Source: Paraspadella gotoi
Taxonomy: Eukaryota; Chaetognatha
Direction: 5' to 3'
Length of the DNA stretch: 64,000 bases
Assembly: GCA_051294375.1 (NCBI GenBank)
Contig: CM119267.1
Coordinates: 22,755,486-22,819,485 of the forward strand
Shown here: positions 36,881 through 64,000 of the stretch, piece by piece
Layout: each line of letters opens with the position of its first letter
How positions within the stretch are numbered: the stretch's first letter is position 1
Made by a program: the position numbers and the translations under genes
Notes under the pieces: model-generated
What the model saw: only the letters and a program-made list of their open reading frames with translations
Database searches by the model: none
What the model was told of the DNA's origin: nothing

Positions 36881-38616
36881 TAGAGAGAGAGATCTCCTTG
36901 GACCAACTTGAGCGGGAAACGGTGAAACACCTCGCCGTAAACTTCGAAATCCGAACGAGATTCCAGTTGGTTTTAATCCCAAAGGAACAAATATAGAATT
37001 AAATTCTGCTAATAAAGGTTTCAAATATTTTCTAATTCATTTGGTAAACCGAGAGACGCCTTTAAACTCCAACACCTCTTTCTCGCTAACTGATGGCCAA
37101 GGTGGTTCAGTGTGAGTGACGACTCACTCTCAAAAATTACGAAAATATCTATCTGAAATTCCTAAATTGGATGAAAAATCCTCTAATATTTTTCTATATA
37201 CTACAGTTAGTAAATAAAAAATTACTTTCTCCCTATAACTACAGAACTTTTGATACAAAATAGTCGCCGAAGTTTCCCAGAAAGAAATCTATTACACAAT
37301 CTTTTGACAACATTGAAAATAGGAACAAATATAATCAAAAAATTACATCTTTTCGCGCAACTCAATTAGCATGATTGGCGATGAATGAAAAAAATAGCCT
37401 AATTTCTCAATTATACATTAGTTCAAAGTGGCAAGACGCAAAAAAGCAAGAGCAATTAAAAAACAGAGTTCTTGTTTTTTGGGGGATTTAATCGATCAAG
37501 AAAAAAACCTCGCTTTAGTATAATATTTGTTCAAAAACAGACAATCCAAATTTAACTAAAAATGGTAATGAAAATATACAAGAATTCTAAAAAACATAAG
37601 CAAAATGGCGGGCACTTATAGCTGGTAAATTAAACACGCCTAAATAAAAGGTTAAATACATATATGATAAAATAGTTTTACATAAGTCTATCCATGCGCC
37701 TGAAAAATATGATAATGACGAATGGCCCATTTTTAAAATAAAGTTTTTTTCAAAAGAATGCTCAAAACAGATGTCCTCATCCGACAATGGAATAATAATA
37801 ATAATGTATGTAATTGTTATTTAAAAAACGCATAGAAGGCAATTTGTGGTTAATAAATCAAACCATGAACGTCCAAAAACAATCTCTCGCAATGTATCAT
37901 GGATTAAATTTTTGATTTAGAACCAAAACGGGGGGAAAAAAAACAACAAAAAAAAAAACTGAAAACAATGGATGCAAATTAAAGGATGGATTAGAATAAT
38001 GATTAAAATATGATAAAACATAAATTAAATACTAAATTTTCTGAAACAGAACTGAATTTCATCGGCTTCATTGCGAAAACAGTGCCTGAGCAAAATTTAA
38101 TCAACTCTTCAAAAAAAGTTTTAACTACTTTTTTTCTTAAAAAATACACCAGCTTTCAACTTGGTACAGACACAAAAAAAACAAAAAAAAAAAAAACAAA
38201 AGCAGGAAAGGAAATATTTAAATTCAAAAAGTTTATTAAAACAGAGTAAATTTCGAATTAAAATTAGATTGATGAGTTCATTGGGACGCGAAAATAGAAG
38301 AGAATAACTGAATTAGCTGTAGCATAGTAGTGTTTCCGTATATATCTCTCTTCATGTTCAATACTGGATTATAAACTTTAAGCCCATAAAGTCATTGCGT
38401 TCTGATCCTACTCTCGTTTAAATTTTCCTCAAAGCCGCCTCTGATTTCTTTTGTTCGTCTAATTTCTCTTGTCTGCAGCAGAGGAATAAATTTTGTGTTT
38501 GAATTTTCTCGTCTCTTTCCCGCATCGAACGAACAAAGAACACGGGAATAAAAGCGCGCGAATTAAGACATAAAGAAAAATAACCCTTCCCATCCCTCTT
38601 ACTCCCACCCTCTTCT

Positions 38617-38879
38617 TCAAAACCCCGCTGAGCCGTCGTTTGCGGCCCTCGCCGCTTGTCCTTTTACTTTGGCTTTTCCGCAGCTCCGTTAGCCGCTTTT
38701 CGCGCAAGCTGCAAGCTTCCTTCTCCTTCCGCAATATCTCCTCCTGCGCATGATCTCCTGCGCAATCCCCGCCCCACCATTTGTTATGACATTGAATCTT
38801 CTCCTCGTCCTTCTCAATCGCGGAGCGCTTGGCGGCGCTACGAGCGCCCCCGCCTCCCTTCACCGCTTGCCGGGCCCGC
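38617..38879 (-). pseudogene. Error-rich copy of the talin terminal exon
   Basis: Aligns along its length with the intact last talin exon at 47612-47872. Short correct stretches survive (QEEILRKEKE, KRLTELRK), but many single-base indels shift the frame. It is labelled pseudogene for want of a better class; an assembly artefact is the likely cause. Confidence 0.75.
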
Positions 38880-39932
38880 CTGAGTGGTTGGAGTGGGGAA
38901 AAAAGTAAGTTGGAATAGGGTAAAAGTTGAAGCGAATGAGCTGGAAAGTGTGAGAACTAATTTGTAAAAAATGTTAATTAATGTGACGATAAATACCACG
39001 GTAATTCTTCCAACCGACATTTTTTTTTAGAAAATCCAATTCGTAATTGATCAAAGTTTTACAGACCTAAAGTTTATCAAAATATAATTTTAATGAAAAA
39101 AAAAACAAAATAAAATTGTAAATTTTAACTTTGATCCAACTCGACGAAAGCGAAAGATAGGAAGAGTGAATCGATTTTGTTTTTAATTTCATTTCGAATC
39201 TGAATTTTTAAAAATTCCACCTAAAAATAACATAAAATTGGTGACGTCCACCTCCCGAGCGCAAAATTGCGAAGAGCGATAAAAGGAAATTTTATAAATA
39301 ATTTACAGGTTCGCTGTGTTTCGTCAAAAGCATTGTAAACGACCTTAGGATTTTACTTTTTAGAAGAAGAGAGAGAAGAGAGAGAGAGAGGAGAGAGAGA
39401 GAGGAGAGAGAGAGAGAGAGGAACTCTCCTCTTGCTCTCAACTGCTGGTTAAGCATTCATAATTCAGAATCGGTGCAAATATTATTTTTCACTGAACATA
39501 CACACTTTCATAAAAATATCCATAACTTTGAGGAACTTATGTATCAGTATCGATATCATAGCCTATCCTGGGTCAGGGGCAAAGTAGCTTATTATAGAAT
39601 GAAATGTGTACCAATTTAAAAGATTGAATCGCAGCTAAATAGTTAAATAGTAAAAAATGTTAACTATTTAGCTCAGCTGAAATCTGTTTTAGGAAGATCC
39701 CGCCTTTTGATCATTTTATTCTTGCCATCGAATTGAAAAATAGCAAAACAATCTTTACTTTTTGTTGGCTAAGATAAAAAAAACAAAACGGGAGTAAAAA
39801 ATTTTGTTTTTTTAAATTTTGTGAAAAACATGTTTTTTCTTTGGGCATTTTGTTCTTCCCTTTTTTTAAGGGACAAAAGAATGAAAATATTCCTCCACGA
39901 TTCAATATTCATCCTCAAGGCTCATCTCCTCT

Positions 39933-39988
<56 letters not shown>

Positions 39989-40828
39989 TTATTGAACTTT
40001 ATGTTTAAACAAGAAATCTTAGTTTATTCCAAACTCTTTCTTTCCTTTTCCGAACCGATTCAAGGAGTCACAAAAAATGCCCATTTAACAATTTTCAAAA
40101 CGGTAATACCCAGCCAGCTCTCGCGCCCCCCATTTCCCCCTGGCAAAAAAAAAAAAAAAAGCAAAAGAAAGAAAAAAAAAACCGCTTCCTGCTTTTTTTT
40201 CGGTCGTGAAAAGTTTTAGCCGATCGGCGAACAAAGTTTTAGCCGATCGGTGAACTCATCACTTTTTTACCTTCCAGATCCCGGGTTTCGAAAAGAGGTT
40301 CAGGTCAACCCTGCCAAGGATCTTCGGGAACGACCCCACCCTTCTCGACCCTGGCATCTCTCTCTCTCTCTCTCTCTCTCCTCTCTCTCATCTCTCTCCT
40401 CTCTCTCTTCTCTCTCTCTCTCTCTCTCTCTCAATCTCTGTCTGTCTCTCTCTTCCCACTGCCTCTCCCCCCATCTCTCTCTCATCCCTTTCATTTAAAC
40501 ATCCTACTTCAGAGTCCTGAAAGAATATTTTAATTTAAAAAGAAAAAAACCTCCAAAATTTTGCCGCTAATTTTTATCAACTTTTTAAAATTTTTAATTT
40601 TTTTTTTCAAGAAGGAAGCTTAAAAGTTTAAAAGGAGTTTATGACCGTCATGTTTATGCATCAGTGTTGTACGACTTACCGTCGGTTTTACGACAAAAGT
40701 TGAGTCTGAGTTTGAACAGAATAAAAATAGGAAGCGGTTTTGACTCCTGCCTTCACAAAAGATTCCTTCGTTCCTTCTCGTTCACGTTCACCAACTCATC
40801 AACTCCGCTTATTTATCTGATTCCTCAC

Positions 40829-41017
40829 AGCAGGAGGCCAGCCATGCCGCAACTGGGCATACCCCATTTCCCTCGATAATAAGTATTATCAAAAAAGCAG
40901 CTGCTCATTCTGCTTCGTCTCCTGGGATCGCGGTTGCTGTGGCTCCTGCGACTCCTGTATTTTGCTCCGGTTCCCTCGCTGACCCACTTTGACCAATTTC
41001 CAATATTCATACTTTCA
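40829..41017 (-). CDS. Possible exon, WSKW-containing (copy B)
   Basis: Same exon-like unit as 31713-31898, here 189 bases between CTGCAG and GTGAGG. It keeps WSKWVSEGTGAKYR and FFDNTYYRGKWGMPSCG but reads GMAGLLL at the end where copy A is shifted. Function unknown. Confidence 0.3.
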
Positions 41018-42367
41018 CTGCAGGACTTAATAGATCTTTAAATTAATTTCCCGAATGCAAACTTTTTAAAGTTAATCTAAAATTAAGATATCCATTTTTC
41101 TTTCCATTCCCATGCTTAACATTAAAGTTATGGTAAATTAATTTTTAAATTATCAAAAAATCTAATTGCTAAGTGTCGTTTTGTTTTCAAACCGATAAAA
41201 CCCCCCAAAAATTGTATTTTTATTTTAAACGTGTTAAACTTTTCGAAACATGACCGAGTTTTTAAATTTAATGGTGCAAACTTCTCTTTGAATTAAAAAA
41301 AAAAAAAAGAATTAGACGAAAAAGTTTTGGTATAAACTCATTATCACTACATCGAAATACGATGAAGATTTGAGGCTCATCTCTTAGTCAAGTTTTAAAT
41401 ACGTCTAGTAAACTATGTATCAGTGATCTCACGAATATCACGAATCACGAATTGGCTTAATCACGTTTCGAACCGATAAACCCCACCCCAAATTTATCCA
41501 GAACTAGATCATAGTATTATTTACGCAATCAATCCAAAATAAAGTAGTAATTGAAATTCCAATAGTTTCGTCTGCTCGCGGTTTAATTAAAACTCTAATT
41601 TTCTTCGCATAACTAAACCAAAAAAAAAAGTCAAATGACGTTCGTCCCGAATTTCGCCGAAATTCTTCCTTCGAATTCAATTAACGGATTTTAAGAATCA
41701 GAGTTTTTTTCACGTTTTTTTTTTTTTTAAATAATTTTTTTAAACGTTCTTTTACAAACCTCGACACAGAGATCCAGACATTCTTCAAGTCCTGAGCTAT
41801 TCATATAAATAAATAACTCAATCATACTTTTATAATCGACGCCCTGTTGGCGTGGTAACGCAGTTATTACCATTTCAAACTGCGCCCGGAAGAAATTTAA
41901 AAAATGTGAATATGTAAACGTGATTGTGAACGAAAACAAAAAGAAGAAATTCGCGCTCATTAGACTTGAGTTTTGCATCGGGACTTTGAGCAAAGTCCAA
42001 GTGACAGTGAGAAACGATTTGAGTGAAGGGAGAAAATGGGGGGGAGGCGTGATGGATTCACGTGTTTGGAAGAAAAGAGCGAAAAGAAAATATTAACTAT
42101 CGTTACAATAAAATATTAATTCATAAAACACGCTTTAAACATTGTTTAAAGTAGGGCGTGACAATGTCGTTCGCGTACATTTACCACATTAATCATTTAA
42201 CAATTAATAAACCGATTTAGTTTACAATAAACGACACAAGTACATTGTACAGTCTATCTCGTTTTCTTTTACTTTTTAGCGCAACGTTTCTCCCCAAAAT
42301 ATTGGGCGATAACAAATAAATAAACAATTAATTTAAAAAACTAACAAAAGAGCAACGAGAGACCTAC

Positions 42368-42562
42368 CTGGTGACGAGGAGAGAGTTTCCGACGACGAAC
42401 GTCGACGACCGGAAGATGGCGTTCCGACTCCGAAGGCGGACGTCGACGCCCCGGAGATGATCGTCGACGCGGGATCCGGAAGTCCGCGATCCGCTTCGTC
42501 TTCGACGTCGTCGACACCGCGGAACACTCCGAGGGGGTCGACGACCGAAGAGTGGCGCCCAT
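42368..42562 (-). CDS. Possible first coding exon (copy B)
   Basis: Counterpart of 33218-33410: ATG to a CAG/GTAGGT donor, GC-rich, 195 bases. The frame choice is uncertain between copies. It may be untranslated. Confidence 0.25.
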
Positions 42563-42949
42563 GAGGGACGGTGGGGGTGGTGGGGATGGGGGGGTAGAGT
42601 GGACGGAGGAAGTTCGTTTAAAGGGGGGAAAGTTGGGGGGGGGGTGTTTAGACGCCAGGCAAAAAGGGGGGGGATAGACGACGACGATTACGATGATCAA
42701 ATCGTCAGAGTTTCTTCGTTTTTTCTTTTCTAAATTAATTTGATTTAATATTATTCCGAAGGGTCGCGCGTTCGTAGGATGAATTTATTTTATTTTTTTT
42801 TCAGTAATTTTGTTTCAACGAGAAACTTTTGAGCCGCGTGAGACGGTAGTGACGATTGTCTTTTGTTCTTTGATCACAGATGGCGCCTTTCGGAGAAGTT
42901 TTCTTTTTTGAAAACAAATAAATAGTAAACAATAAGCTTCAGTAAATAC

Positions 42950-43058
42950 TGTAGTCGGGCATTGCATAAGTGCACCCCGGCTATAAGCATGATGCCTTCA
43001 GTCGTGTACGGCTGGATCATTGAGTAATATCATCAGCTCATGATCATGGTACCTACCC
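42950..43058 (+). repeat. Dispersed repeat, copy 2' (within block B)
   Basis: TGTAGTCGGGCATTGCATAA at the start, with blocks shared with 10009-10122. It is the cleaner of the two block copies. Confidence 0.6.
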
Positions 43059-44647
43059 TGCGGGAAGCGTGAAGACATAGCGCTTTACACGCAATACTAC
43101 ATAGTCCTTTAAAATATTTTTATTTCTTATATACTTTATTAAAAGGTTCTTTTTATTTTTAAGCTGACTTAATTATGGAGATATTGAAATTTTAGTTATT
43201 TTTATTCTAATTTTTAATTTGCCTTTTCCCCTTTTCCCCCATTTTTTCAGCCCTTAGTCTTAAAGGAAAAAGTAAAGTTAAAGTTTTCCTTACCAAAAAC
43301 AGTAAAAAAATTTTGGGACGGTTTTTAAAGCGAGTTTATTTTGCTTAAATCAATTAACCGATAAAAAATGTCTCTCCCTTAGGAAAAGACAAAATAAAAA
43401 AATAAAAAAAAAAAACAGTTAACCTATGTCCTTTGCACACTTTTTGTTCTAAAATAAAAAAGTTAACAAACTAGTAAAAAAAAAATGCAAATAAACTTTA
43501 AAAAACACGGATTTTTTCCCTAAATTTTGTGAGGGAGCCTTCATTCCGTTAGCCTTCTTTTCAAAACATAAAAAAAAAATAAATAAAAAACAAAGAAAGA
43601 AAGAAAGAAAAAAGGAATTTGTTTTTCTTCCAACAAAGAAAGAAAAAACAATCACTTTTTGTTTACTTTTATTTTGTTTTAATCCTTTTTTTCGTCTTTT
43701 GGCGTTTGTACAGAATTCCTGACTACGAGAGGTCGCGCCGATCAGCGTCCGGCTCGCCGTCTTTTGTTTTTGTTCAAGTTTCGTTATGTTTATATTTCCT
43801 TGTTTACGTTTTCGGCGTCAGTCTCGCGGGGGCGTGGCATCTCCAGATCGATGACGATCATCCAACATCTTCGCGACGCCAAAGCCACCTGACGGCGAAT
43901 CGCTGGAAAAAATAAATGACCAAAAAGTGATATTTCCTTTAATTCTGAACTTAAAATTAACTAGGAAAAAGCGTCGTTTTTAAACAAAAAACTCATTGTT
44001 GATCCTCCAAATTCCATGGCGTTGTTTTTTGGTTGTTTTTTTTTTTTTAGACTAGAACAAAAAAACAAAACAAAAAAGCTTGCTTGCGTCAAAAAATCAG
44101 TCGAAACATGTTTTGCCTTTTCGATTTTTATCAAATCCAAAATAACGAGAGGAAAAAATCCAATGAAGGAAAAAAACAAGAAATAACTTAACATTGAAAA
44201 AAAAAAAAAGGAGATTCTTGGAAAAACATCTGAAATCCGCCTCCACAACAGAAGACGAGGGGAAAAAAATCTTTTTTGAAAGTGAAGATGGATTAAGAAA
44301 CCTTTTTGATCCGTGAGCAAATTGAAGGCAATAAGATTTGAGTGCTGGTTCATTTAAAAAATAAAATATAATTAAATGAAAGAATTGGATTAATGATAAC
44401 AAGTAATACGTTATAGACGGACCGGAATCTCGTTAGATTTTAAAATATATTTTTTAAAAAATTAGTTCTAGTCTGAAGTGAAAAAAAAAAGAATAAACAA
44501 AAAACAAGAGACAAAAAATATTTAAAAATTTTTAAAAATGACGAAGATGCGAAAATCAAACGACGCCGACGGTGATGAAAAAATAATAACAGAGAAGACA
44601 AACAAAATAACAACCACGATCTATTTGATTCCCTGAAGGTTTATTTC

Positions 44648-44650
<3 letters not shown>

Positions 44651-44707
<57 letters not shown>
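44651..44707. repeat. (GA)n microsatellite
   Basis: Perfect GA tract in block B. Its counterpart in block A (about 35488-35543) is interrupted. Confidence 0.95.
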
Positions 44708-44708
<1 letters not shown>

Positions 44709-44997
44709 ATGTGGTTTTGACGCGCCAATTCTCCAAACATTTTCCGTCTTTGCAAAAGCAGAAAGCAGTTTGCAGTTGTTGTCATTCTCAAGCGAAAGCG
44801 CCGACAAAGGAGCCACACTCCGGATGTCGGCGGCGGTCCTTTTACTATTCCGTATATAATCAGAATTTGACGCGATTGCTCTTTTTTTTTCTGACGGGGT
44901 TATTAATCGCGCCGGTCGTCGTCGTTGTTGTTGTCGGTCGATAATCGACGCTCTCGTTCGCGAGATAAATCGCCAATCATCCTTGAGTGAGAGAGAA

Positions 44998-45030
<33 letters not shown>

Positions 45031-45593
45031 TGCACCCGAATGTCGATCGGACAGAAAAAAAACCCGGATGTAATAGGAAAAGATGGAGATGTGAGATGGA
45101 CGGTGAAAGAAGCGATCGAGTTGTCGAAGGTGATGTTGATGGCGTTAGTAAAACTCATTTGCGTAAATATAGAATTAAAAAATACAAATTTAAAAAAATA
45201 TAAAACGAATACGAAGCGGAAGATTTATTTTGTTCGTCGTTTATTTTTATTTTTTTAATAAAAAAGTCAAAAATTAATCGAATCTTTCGTTTTGATCGGA
45301 TCTTTCTATTAGCTCCCGCCCTCCACCCCCCCTCACCAACAATTTAACTTCGGTACAAAAAGGGTTTTTATGAATTGAAAGGTAAATTGTATATTTTTTT
45401 TTAACCTAAAAAGTTACACCATAGTCTTTTTAATTTTAGCACTGCTTCAGTCAGTATTTCTTAATTCTTTTTTCTCTTTTTCTCTCTATATCTCTCACTC
45501 TCTTTCGCTTCTAAAAAAATTAAATATTAAAAAAAACCAATAACTATTTTTATTTATTAAAAACCAATGCAAAAAAAATATTTAAAAAAAAAA

Positions 45594-45793
45594 ACGCGTC
45601 GGAAATCGCGGGACGAAAGTTTCGCGTCGACGGACGAAGACGTCGACGAGACGATCCGGGGATCCTGGAGGGAGGAGGAGGAAGAGGAGGAAGAGGAAGA
45701 AGAAGAGGAGGGGGAGGAAGAAGAGGAAGAAGAAAAAGAAGAGGAGGGGGAGGAAGAAAGGGTGGAGAACGAGGATGAAGACGAGCAGTCATA
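45594..45793 (+). other. Purine-rich tract with an acidic open frame
   Basis: Plus-strand frame SRDESFASTDEDVDETIRGSW followed by a long Glu run and EDEDEQS before a stop. The first part looks codon-like, but the rest is GAG/GAA repeat. The counterpart in block A (about 36524-36724) is broken. Most simply a purine low-complexity tract. Confidence 0.2.
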
Positions 45794-45857
45794 AGTTTTC
45801 GGGCGAGGAATCTTCTTCAAAAGATGTACGAATGGGTTAAAAACGAAATCTTAAATG

Positions 45858-45907
<50 letters not shown>

Positions 45908-47611
45908 CCTCGGACCACTTGAGGGGGAAAACGGTGAACACCTCGCGTAACTTTCGAATCCGAGACGATCCAGTGTTTTTAATCCCAAAGGAAAACAAAT
46001 ATAGAGATAAATTCTTGGTATAAAGGTTTCAAATTTTCTAATTCATTGGTAACCGAGGAGACTTTAAACTCCCAACACCTCTTTTCTCGTAACTGATGGC
46101 AAGGGTGGTTTCAGTTGTGAGTGACGACTCACTCTCAAAAATTACGAAATATCTATCTGCAAATTCTAAATTGGATGAAAAATTCCTATATTTTTCTATA
46201 ACTAGCAGTTAGTAAAAAAAATTACTTTCTCCCTATACTACAGAAACTTTTGATACAAATAGTCGCCGAAGTTTCCCAGAAAGAATCTATTTACAGCAAT
46301 CTTTTGACAAACATTGAAAATAGAACAAATATAAGTACAAAAAATACATCTTTTCGCGCAACTCAATTAGGCTATGATTGGCGATTGAATGAAAAATAGA
46401 CTAAATTTCTCAATTATACATTAGTTCAAAGGTGGCAAGACGCAAAAAGCAAGAGCGAATTAAACAGAGTTCTTGTTTTTTGGGGGATTTTAATCGATCA
46501 AGAAAAAAAACCTCGCTAGTATATAATTTGTTCAAAAACACAATCCAAATTTATACTAAAAATGGTAATGTAAAATATACAAGAATTCTAAAAACATTAA
46601 GCAAAATGGCGGCACTTATAGCTGTAAATTTAAACACGCTAAATAAAAAGGTTAAATACATATATGTATAAAATATTTTACATAAGTCTATCCATGCCTG
46701 AATAATATGGATAATTGCACGAATGGCCCATTTTTAAAATAAAGTTTTTTTCAAGAAAGGATGCTCAGAAACACGGATGTCTCATCCGACAATGGAAAAT
46801 AATAATAATGTATGTATATTGTATTAAAAAACAGCAGTAGAAGGCAAGTTGGTGGGTTAATATAATCAAACCATGAACGTCAAAACAAATCTCTTTCGCA
46901 ATGTATCATGATAAATTTTTGATTTTAGAACCAAAAACGGGGGGAAAAAAACAACAAAAAAAAACTGAAAACGAAGTGGATGCAAATTTAAGGAAATGAT
47001 TAGATAATGATTAAAATATGATAAAACATAATTAAATACTAATTTTCTGGAAACAGAACTGAATTTCATCGCTCATTGCGAAACAGTGCTGAGCAAATTA
47101 TAATCAACTTCTTTCAAAAAAAGTTTAACTACTTTTTTTCTTAAAATACACCGCTTCAACTGGTACAGACACAAAAAAAACAAAAAAAAAAAAAAAACGA
47201 AAGCAGGAAAGGAAAATATTTAAATTCAAAAAGTTATAAAACAGAGTAAATTTCGAATTAAATTAAGATTTGATGAGTTCATTGATGACGCGAAAATAGA
47301 AGAGAATAACTGACTTAGCTGTAGCATAGTAGTGGTTTCCGTATATATCTCTCTTCAGTTTCAATACTGATTATAACTTAAGCCCATGAAAGTCATTGGT
47401 TCGATCCTACTCTCGTTAAATTTCCTTCAATGCGCCTCTGTGTTCTTTTGTTCGTCTTAATTTCTTTGTCTGCAGGCAGAGGAATAATTTGTGTTTGATT
47501 TCTCTCGTCTCTTTCCCGCGATCGAAACGAACAAAAGAACACGGGAATTAAAAGGGCGCGAATTAAGGACATAAAGAAATAACCCTTCCCATCCTCTTCC
47601 CCACCCTCTCT

Positions 47612-63726
<16,115 letters not shown>

Positions 63727-64000
63727 CTGGCGAAGAGATCGAGAGCATTAATAAGGTTAAAAAATACGAGACATGGAATCGTACGTATAACTGTAATAAG
63801 TGTATAATAGTGTATAATGTATAATGTATACTGTATATATGTTCGGAAAGTTTTTTTTTCCATTCTATTTGTATTTAATAGAATTGGCCATCTTTCTTCA
63901 TTTTATGAGGAACATAAAGAGCGGATGGCATCTCGCCACCGTCGAGTCGCCACCCGTCGAGTTGGGATATATTGAATTTTAATTGAAAGATAAATTCTGA
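63727..64000. other. Talin intron (partial), nothing recognisable
   Basis: Upstream intron running off the window, with TATAATG-like iterations near 63800-63840. No exon of the FERM head was recognised. Confidence 0.6.

Larger units (their letters stand above)
30322..39420. repeat. Duplicated block A (about 9.1 kb), likely unmerged assembly copy
   Basis: Collinear over its whole length with 39434-48358, starting at GCTCTCAACTGCTGG and ending in a GA tract after GATTTTACTTTTTAGA. Differences are nearly all one- to few-base indels, evenly spread, including inside the talin terminal exon copy (38617-38879). This is the pattern of uncorrected long reads, not of evolved duplicates. It contains putative exons at 31713-31898 and 33218-33410 and a dispersed repeat at 33789-33892. 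Confidence 0.85.

Noticed and set aside
38459-38879. A talin paralogue
   Set aside because: Only the last exon is duplicated, as part of the 9-kb block, and it is broken only by small indels.
43619-43933. Plus-strand frame with DYERSRRSASGSPS and a following AATAAA
   Set aside because: The two block copies (34.5 and 43.7 kb) disagree in frame and no partner exon was found, so it is not called.

Overview
The window reads as nuclear DNA of an invertebrate animal, most likely an arthropod. It holds two large intron-containing genes for extracellular matrix and cell adhesion, both on the minus strand, a decayed Jockey/CR1-like LINE, and very many (GA)n/(CT)n microsatellites. I cannot name the species. 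No bacterial, organellar or viral gene was seen.

Layout. 0.3-12.6 kb: a FACIT-like fibril-associated collagen. Eight coding exons can be joined in phase; the exon with the start codon is not found. The protein has a signal-peptide core, six thrombospondin-N/laminin-G-like modules in tandem, a long Gly-X-Y helix, a FACIT-type NC2 segment, a short second helix and a C-X-X-C tail. 12.4-14.9 kb: two imperfect copies of its first visible exon and flank, either side of a 25-N gap. 14.9-24 kb: mostly CT-rich non-coding sequence of poor quality, with another noisy local duplication (20.1/21.0 kb) and one possible exon (22.1-22.3 kb). 24.0-29.2 kb: the LINE on the minus strand. 30.3-48.4 kb: one 9-kb segment present twice in tandem (30.3-39.4 and 39.4-48.4 kb). 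The copies differ almost only by small indels, including inside a conserved talin exon, so I read this as an unmerged assembly overlap. 47.6-63.7 kb: talin, with 33 exons joined in phase from the head-rod linker to the stop codon; its FERM head lies beyond 64 kb.

How the genes relate. Talin is the cytosolic adaptor that links integrin tails to actin. The collagen is a secreted matrix protein. Their neighbourhood fits a shared adhesion theme but may be chance. Both are transcribed leftwards, talin upstream.

Quality. Four N gaps, contig-end overlaps beside at least two of them and two single-base frameshifts inside otherwise perfect talin exons show that parts of the assembly carry uncorrected long-read indels. 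Statements about the 12-48 kb interval should be read in that light. I found no convincing new multi-gene system. The most unusual biology is the six-module collagen, whose 3' part is intronless and AT-richer than its 5' part.
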